A stretch of 64,000 nt of DNA from Hemileia vastatrix. Taxonomy: Eukaryota; Basidiomycota; Pucciniomycetes; Pucciniales; Zaghouaniaceae. The stretch is taken from the NCBI GenBank assembly GCA_030280995.1, contig JASXTE010000014.1, positions 23,965,150 to 24,029,149 of the forward strand, written 5' to 3'. The position numbers were made by a program, and so were the translations under genes. Position 1 is the stretch's first letter. The number at the start of each line of letters is the position of its first letter. Below the pieces are notes generated by a model, which was given only the letters and a program-made list of their open reading frames with translations, ran no database searches and was not told the DNA's origin. Below are positions 57,925 to 64,000 of the stretch, one piece after another.

Positions 57925-59644
57925 ATTGAATATAATTGATAAGGATTTAAAAGATTATTCATTTGAAAATAGAATTTTAAATTTGTCTTTACATGATGAC
58001 AATGTACATAGCTATCTTGATCACAAAGATAATACTAGTAATATTAAAATGGAACCAAATGAAGGAAATCTTGAGCCTAATGATGAGTCTTCTTAATTGG
58101 AAATGGAAATAATTGAATATTTCTTAAAAGAAAATCCAATTGAATCAAATATCATTAGCAAGTTGTTATTAAGAATTGGAAAATTGGAAGAATTCTCTAG
58201 AGATTCAAACAATAATCAGAAAGTGTATTATCAAACCTTACACAATCATTGAGTACTACAGGCAATAGATTAAAAGTTATTGAAAATTCAAATAATGAGT
58301 TAATAAATGAAAATCAAATATTAACCTCTGACACCAGAAAAAAAATGTGGGCACCCTATAGCAGGTGCTAATCCCTATCTTTGATGTGATTGAGTTTTAG
58401 CTCAGCTGTAATTCTTCTGAGAAGACTGTGAACTGAACACTGAGCATGACAGCTCACGCAGTATCAAATCTGAGTTATTCTTGAATCACAAATGGATTTA
58501 GGTCTTGGCACCTGCTATCAGGTACTGGCTGTTTTTTGATGGTGTGAGATTAATAGTTTACAAGATAAATAAGAACATGCTCAGAATATTATGGCTACCA
58601 TAGAGAGATGTGTAAAATTTTCTTTTTCAAATGTAAATGATACTTTAACTCATGTACCTGTAATAAAGGATAGGTTAAAAAGAGTGGAATTTGAAGTAGC
58701 AAATATTTTGAAAAATACTGAAAAAATAAATGACAACATCTCTTATATGGAAAAAATACCACTTCATATAGAAAATTCATATGAAAAACAAATTATTGAA
58801 AAATAAAATAGTGTCATGGGCTCTATTTGTAAAAAATCAGCAAAAGATGAAATACATGCCCATCTATCAAAATTAAGTAAGCTACTTAATATTCCTCATG
58901 TTAAGGAAGTAAAAACTAATCAAAAGAAGTGGCTTAAGTGGGATAAGTACCCTTTTTTTGATGGGGATTCAGAATCTGATTGGAAACAATTCATTTGGAG
59001 AATTGATAACTTAAAATTTTAATAAAAATTAACTGATGAAGAAATTACATAAAAAATCATATCTTTATTTACAGATGTGGAATTATTATTTTTTGAATCT
59101 TTATTGCATGAGGGAAATAACTACTGCTGGATTGAATGGAAGGGACTAATTGAATGGCAATTTTGTGGCCCAAATTTTAGAATAACTCAACAAAGATTGT
59201 ATGAAAAAACCAGATATAATCCAGAGGCTGGGGATAAACCAATGGTATTTTTAATGAATTTAATAAAAATCATAAAAGTCATGGATCCAAAAATGGATTA
59301 TGATAAGTGGAAAGAAAAAATAATATATAAATTGCCTATATCAGTCAGAGACATCATTGTAGCTAGAACTGAAACCATCAGAGATACTTTTGGGTTTATT
59401 AATATATGTAATGAAATATTATTAAAACATAAATATGAAGCCCTGTATAATCATTATAAGCAAAATTTTGAGGTTGTAAAGCCTACTACAAATTAGTCAC
59501 CAGTGGAGAAGAAAAAACTTTCAGCTCCACTTGTCCCTAAGAGAAAAGAAAGTAACACTTGCTATAAATGTAATGAGCCTTGGGTTAAAGGTCCTACTTG
59601 TAAGAAGAGAATAAGTTTTATTGAAAATCCACAAGATTCTGAAC
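57925..59644 (+). pseudogene. Gag of element E, coiled-coil, capsid and zinc knuckle (broken)
   Basis: After T, Gag continues with a coiled-coil region, is interrupted at 58330-58545 by a TIR element, and goes on at 58591 and 58816. The capsid core is at 58816-59496 (KWDKYPFFDGDSESDWKQF, LTQ-like ITQQRLYEKTRYNPEAGDKP). The knuckle at 59503-59640 reads CYKCNEPWVKGPTC, where the His seen in A and C is Pro. Stops include TAA codons near 59020-59026 and 59050, whose neighbours suggest Ser codons became TAA by C-to-A changes. Confidence 0.85.
58330..58545. mobile_element. 216-bp TIR element in Gag of element E
   Basis: Inverted ends of about 45 bp share ACACCA, an A-rich run and AGCAGGTGC. The insert length is 72 codons, so the Gag coiled-coil frame resumes in phase (LTS then EINSLQDK). 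If TTAA on each side (58321-58324 and 58550-58553) is taken as the duplication instead, the element is 225 bp and the frame would not be restored. The borders are therefore uncertain. Confidence 0.6.
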
Positions 59645-60411
59645 TGTCACCGGATGACCTACGCACAAGGTCGAGGATGTTCCTGAAAGTGAGATGAGGG
59701 TTTAGAAAACTCCTTCGAAGCACAGAGGAATGATTCGAGGAAGTGATTTGAAGGTCACTCGAAGTAAGAGCTACGGGTTTGAGGTTTGTTCGAGAAGAAA
59801 AATAATATAGTGTAAAAGGTAATAGGAATTCTTAAGATCTCACGAAGGGTTGGAAACTCAACAATCAAAGATTTAGGATTTAGAAATGATTATTGAGAAA
59901 ATAAAAGAAAGATACAATAATAATGATTTAACTTAAAGATTTTACCACTATTAAATGTAAATATGTTTTATAATTTTATTCTAAGGAATATCGAACCAAA
60001 TACCCAACCCTTTTATATCCTTTATTCCTCCTCGCATTGACCTCCCTCTCATCACACCATTCCCATACCACAGACCATTAATAACATACACTTAGACCCT
60101 CTTCACTAATATCCGTCCATGCTCAATTTACCCCTTTTAATTAACAAAACTTTTAATGAAAACTACTAATGTACTATTACGTTGATGATAGTGCTGTGCG
60201 TCGCTTATTGAAATTAAGACTAAGGCACACTATTGAGAGATTGACTAATTTATATTTAGAGTTTAGGCTAGCGCAGTTGAATAGTAAGTACACAAAGGGG
60301 AATCGCAGTTGCTATGGAGAATTGCTTTCTGCTCTTCGAGTATAGATTTAGAACTCAATATTATTGATTTAATGAGCTGCTATTGCCTCGAGTGTCACGT
60401 GGCGCGTGACA
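59645..60411 (-). repeat. Reversed solo LTR of the element B family
   Basis: The 767-bp segment is the reverse complement of the B LTR, beginning TGTCACCGGATGACC and ending GTGGCGCGTGACA. It is flanked by TGAAC on both sides (59640-59644, 60412-60416). A solo LTR arises by recombination between the LTRs of a full element. Confidence 0.93.
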
Positions 60412-60960
60412 TGAACCAAATAGTCATGAAGATGAAAAGGAGGAGTCTAGTGAGGATTGTAAAAGTAAAATTTCTTACAGTGATGATAAAAATGAGATTT
60501 ATGTATTAGAACAGGATATAATGTTCCTGAATGATGCAATACCTCAAACAGATACATGTTTAACTTCCATTGGGGAGGCTGAAAAAATTAAAGATGTAAC
60601 CCATGATATTTACAAAATCTCACCTATTTGAGCACCTGTTATTATATGTGGAAAAGAAATGAATGCCATTCTTGACACTGGGGCTCCAGGTAGTGTAGTT
60701 TCTATTAATAAATTAATGAAGCTTGATAGTAAGTATCAAGAAAAACTGGAACCTTTACAGAAAAATAAATTGAGGGATTTTGGTTCAGTATTACATCAAA
60801 TTAGCAAATACAAACCTGCTGTATTCTTTAAATATAATAATGGATATATAAGAGCAGTATGTAAATTTTTAGTAATGGATAATAATAATTGAAGTGATTG
60901 GTTTATTATTGAAAATAACTAATTGACCGAATTTGGAATCAAACTGGATCCTGAAAATAG
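60412..60960 (+). pseudogene. Protease region of element E
   Basis: The retropepsin active site is intact as AILDTGAPGSVVS (Asp codon 60674-60676), followed by DFGSVLHQISKYKPAVFFKY. Stops occur near 60630, 60891 and 60920. At the protease/RT junction E reads GGC-ATG (FTIGMNGKRKF), where A and C have TGA. Confidence 0.82.
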
Positions 60961-62727
60961 TTGCTTCACTATAGGCATGAATGGAAAAAGAAAATTCAAT
61001 ATTTGCTCTAAAAATTCAGTTTATTCAATTTCTCCTAAAGAAGAGTAACTTCAAGGTGGAAGAACCACTTCTGAAGTGGTAGTATTGGAAAATGAAATTC
61101 AAAAATCCTCTTTCAGTCCTCAACTCTCAAAAATTGAGGAAAACAATATTTTGAGGTTGATAAAATCTTATCCCATGACTTTTGCTCATGGCTCAAATGA
61201 ACTAGGATTGGTAAAAGACTATGAGATGAAAATCTCTTTAAGTTGTGATTTGGATAATATTCCTGGCAGCTTGAAAAAGCAACCTTACCCAGATTCTCCT
61301 GAAAAAAGGAAAGACATTTAAGACAACATTAAAATGTTGTTAGAAATGGGTATTGTTGAAAAAGTAGACAAAAAACCTAAGTATTGTGTTATTTCACCAG
61401 TTTTAATCTCTTATAGAAAATATAAGGAAATATTATGTGGTGATTAAAGAGTTCTGAATAATTTCATTGTAGATTATATCTACTCTCTACCAAAGATGGC
61501 TTCTATCCATGCTACCTTACAAGGTGCAAAATAAATTTCCAAGTCTGGATGGAAACAAAGGTTACCGCCAGATTCCTGTGGACAAGAATTCCTAGAATTT
61601 CTTACTCATAACCTCACACATGGGATATATAAATATGTGAGTATGCCTTTTGGCCTAAAGAATGCCCCTTCAGTCTTCCAAAAATTGATGGATAGTGTTT
61701 TTCATCAGGAAATGGTTGAAGGATGGCTTTTAAATTATATTGATGACATCATAGTGTTTTCAAAAACATATGATGAGCATTTAAATCACCAGAGTATATT
61801 ATTTCAAAAAATGGATGAAATTAATATGACAATTGCATTAAAGAAATGTAAGTTTGGGTTATAATCCTTGAAAGTACTTAGAAATGTTCTATCTGGATTA
61901 CAAATTTGTGTTGACCCTCATAAAGTGGCAGAAATAAAAACCGTTATTATACCTAAAAATGTGAAATATTTTCAAATTTTTCTAGGTATGTGTGGATATT
62001 ATAGGCATTATATAAAAAACTGCCAATCCATAGTAGCCCCTTTAACAACATTAATCAGGAAAAATGAGGCTTTAATTTTGAATAATGAGAGACAGCATGC
62101 CTTTGATAAATTTAAGGAATGTTTAATGTCAGCTTCAATATTGGGACTGCCAGATTTTAACCTCCCTTTTATCTTGTATACTTATGCAAGCTTCACAGGG
62201 TTAGGTGCTGCTTTACAGAAAAAACAGATAATAAATGGTAAACTATCTGAAGTAGCTATCTTTTATATATCCAGAACCTTAAGAAAGACAGAATTGAGGT
62301 ATAGTGCCCCCCAACAGGAATGTTTAGCCACTGTGTGGGCCCTGGAGAAACTTCATTACTATCTGGAAGACCAGAATTTCGAATTAATAACATATTTCAG
62401 TGCAGTAAAATCATTACTAAATATGAAAACACCTAATAGGCACATTTTTAGATGGAAAATAGCTGTACAAGAGTACAGAGGTAGAATTATAATAACTCAT
62501 AGAGCAGGAAAATTGCATTCTAATGTGTATTTAATATCCAGAAGTCCTTTGCCAAATGATACTGACAACCCAGCTTATGTGCCTGAAAATGAGGTAATAC
62601 ATATATTTAAGATTAATATAGTGTATTTAGAGGAAGAATTTATGCAAACTATACTAGAAAATTATTCATATGATAAAGATTTGTCTAAATTATCTACCAT
62701 TTTAAATGCTCCAGCTAATGCCTCTAT
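60961..62727 (+). pseudogene. RT and RNase H of element E
   Basis: RT blocks occur at 61076-61321 and 61637-61864, with an intact YIDD motif (61736-61747) in GWLLNYIDDIIVFSKTYDEH. RNase H is in the frame 61868-62758. Three Asp codons found in element C are TAT (Tyr) here: 62183-62185 (LYTYASF), 62393-62395 (ITYFSAVKSL) and 62528-62530 (SNVYLISRSP). Stops include TAA at 61319-61321, near 61445 and 61862. RNase H activity is very unlikely. Confidence 0.88.
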
Positions 62728-62931
62728 CACCACACAATATGGGGGGAGGACTTGTTAGCAAGTCGGCAACCTTGGACTCAAATCTCCACAGATTGAACAC
62801 ACATTGAGCTATTGACAAAGGAACCATACAATCAGGGATGAAAACCACTCAGCAGAACAGTTTTTGTGGGTCTTCAAGTAGAGTTCAGGTTGGGGACTTG
62901 CTAGCAAGTCCACCCCCTATATTGCGTAGTG
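62728..62931. mobile_element. CACTA-like MITE, copy 2 (204 bp)
   Basis: The ends are CACCACACAATAT and CACTACGCAATAT (right end reversed), with TAT on each side (62725-62727, 62932-62934). It has the same ACTTGCTAGCAAGT palindrome and interior blocks as 29552-29812, in opposite orientation. Removing it and one TAT restores the E frame (ASMSALIKTFPSK). Confidence 0.9.
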
Positions 62932-62934
62932 TAT

Positions 62935-64000
62935 GAGTGCATTAATTAAAACCTTTCCTTCCAAAGTATAAAACTGCATTGGAAAAAGGTAAACTTTCAA
63001 TTGAAGATGGATCCATATATTACAGAAAAAAGCTAAGTAATGTAATAGCTATACCACCTTATATTAAAGACTTAATGTTAAGTACTTGTCATGATCACAT
63101 CTTAGCTGGTCATTTTTATTTCATCAAAACATTAACTAGAGTTAAAAATACATCCTGGTGGATAAATATGAAAGAAGATGTACAATAATACATTGACACA
63201 TGTGACTCTTGCCAAAAATCTAAAAGATTGACTGGGAAGAGAGCTGGGTTATTACAACAAATAGAGCAGGCAAAAGCTCCATGGGAAATTATAAACATGT
63301 ACTTTGTCACTGGATTGCCATTATCAGGAAAGAAAGTTTCAATTCTTTCTGTGTAATTGTGGATAGACTAAAAAAAATGTGTAAATTTACCCTGACCCAT
63401 AAAGAGGTATCTGAAAAAGACTTGGTATTACTATGGTGGACTCAAATGATGAATACTTCTGGGTTCCTCAAAGCCATAATCTCTGACAGAGACTCTAAAT
63501 TTACTTCAGATTTCTGGAAATATTTGATGGAAGTATCAGATTGTCAATTGAAATTGTCTACAGAACACAATCTACAAACTGATGGGCTGGCTGAGAGAAT
63601 GATACAGACTCTGGAAGATATTATCAGAAGATATTGTGCCTTTGGATTAGAATACAAAGACAATGAGAAATTCACTCATGACTGGTTAAAATTAATTCCT
63701 GGACTTGAATTTTCTTATAATAGCACAACTCATTCTGTAACAGAGAAAAAACATTTGAACTCTGGCTGGGATATGTACTAAAAACCCCAGTAAATCATTT
63801 AAACAAATTACTAAGGTTATATATACACCCTGGTACTAAATTTTTTATTCATATGCAACAAATGTGTAGAAAGCATGCAGAAGAATGCATCCAAAGAGAA
63901 TTTTAATATGAAAAGAATAGGTGGGATAAATCTGATAAAGAATTTGAGTTCAAAAAAAGAGATGAAGTCCTAATTTCAACACTACATTTTTACTTACAAG
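62935..64000 (+). pseudogene. Integrase of element E (runs off the window)
   Basis: The zinc module is at about 63080-63240 (CHDHILAGHF, TCDSCQKSKRLTGKR). The DDE core is at 63281-63781 (IISDRDSKFTSDFW, TDGLAERMIQTLED). The first catalytic Asp of the INMDFVTGLP motif is Tyr here (TAC, 63300-63302). A one-base change near 63335 shifts the frame. Close by, Trp and Cys codons read Cys and Phe. The GPY/F module and the tail lie beyond 64000. Confidence 0.88.

Larger units (their letters stand above)
50451..64000 (+). mobile_element. Element E: Ty3/Gypsy chromovirus, right end outside window
   Basis: It starts with a 5' LTR (50451-51627) of the same family as the 3' LTR of A. Gag, protease, RT, RNase H and integrase follow in order to the window edge. 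It is interrupted by element T (52643-57924), a 216-bp TIR element, a reversed solo LTR (59645-60411) and a 204-bp CACTA-like MITE. Several catalytic residues have become Tyr, and many stops are present, so the copy is dead. Confidence 0.92.

Noticed and set aside
1..64000. RIP as the cause of the many stops
   Set aside because: Lesions include many G-to-T and indel changes, and near-intact G-rich ORFs exist in F. A heavy C-to-T bias is not apparent by eye, though I could not count it.
1..64000. CRISPR arrays, tRNA and rRNA genes
   Set aside because: No regular short repeats with unique spacers and no tRNA or rRNA cores were seen. The periodic motifs at 23473-24117 have irregular spacing and belong to element F.

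Overview
This is a eukaryotic, very AT-rich window that I read as a fungal repeat-rich nuclear region, most likely a basidiomycete with a large retrotransposon-filled genome (rust fungi would fit). The evidence is Ty3/Gypsy chromoviruses with fungal-type Gag and chromodomains, short introns with GTAAGT-like donors and CTRAY branch sites, and the absence of any ordinary host gene. I found no rRNA, tRNA, CRISPR array or bacterial-type operon. Almost everything is mobile DNA, much of it nested.

Layout. Element A (1 to 28412, + strand, 5' end outside the window) is an old Ty3/Gypsy copy. It has been interrupted by element B (1745-10187, a second Ty3/Gypsy family with 810/811-bp LTRs and a GAAGC duplication), by a 457-bp terminal-inverted-repeat element (11432-11888), and by element F (12767-25956, a third Ty3/Gypsy family with 1093-bp LTRs and a tRNA-type primer site). 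A ends in its own 3' LTR (27235-28412). A non-coding stretch (28413-36093) follows, with CACTA-like elements, a small TIR element and degenerate tandem arrays. Element C (36094-45373, - strand) is a complete, young insertion of a family related to A, with 1194-bp LTRs and an ATAAA duplication. After a gene-free stretch (45374-50450), element E (50451 to the right edge, + strand) is another copy of the A family. E is interrupted by a 5.3-kb DNA transposon T (52643-57924), a 216-bp TIR element, a reversed solo LTR of the B family (59645-60411) and a 204-bp CACTA-like MITE.

How the parts work. Elements A, C and E share the order upstream ORF, Gag with one zinc knuckle, aspartic protease, reverse transcriptase, RNase H, integrase and a chromodomain-like tail. 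B and F also carry something unusual: spliced antisense genes between pol and the 3' LTR. These read away from the 3' LTR and encode proteins with six clustered cysteines. One of them (complement 24845-24175) is still fully open after removal of a 50-nt intron, and its cysteine spacing matches a fungal Zn2Cys6 cluster.

Other points to follow up are: an intron-like signature at the same place in the Gag leader of A, C and E; a TIR family with ATT duplications that links T to two small derivatives; repeated Asp-to-Tyr loss of catalytic residues in E through G-to-T changes; and a TAATG stop/start overlap between the two main ORFs of F. All similarity and identity statements were made by eye, without database searches.
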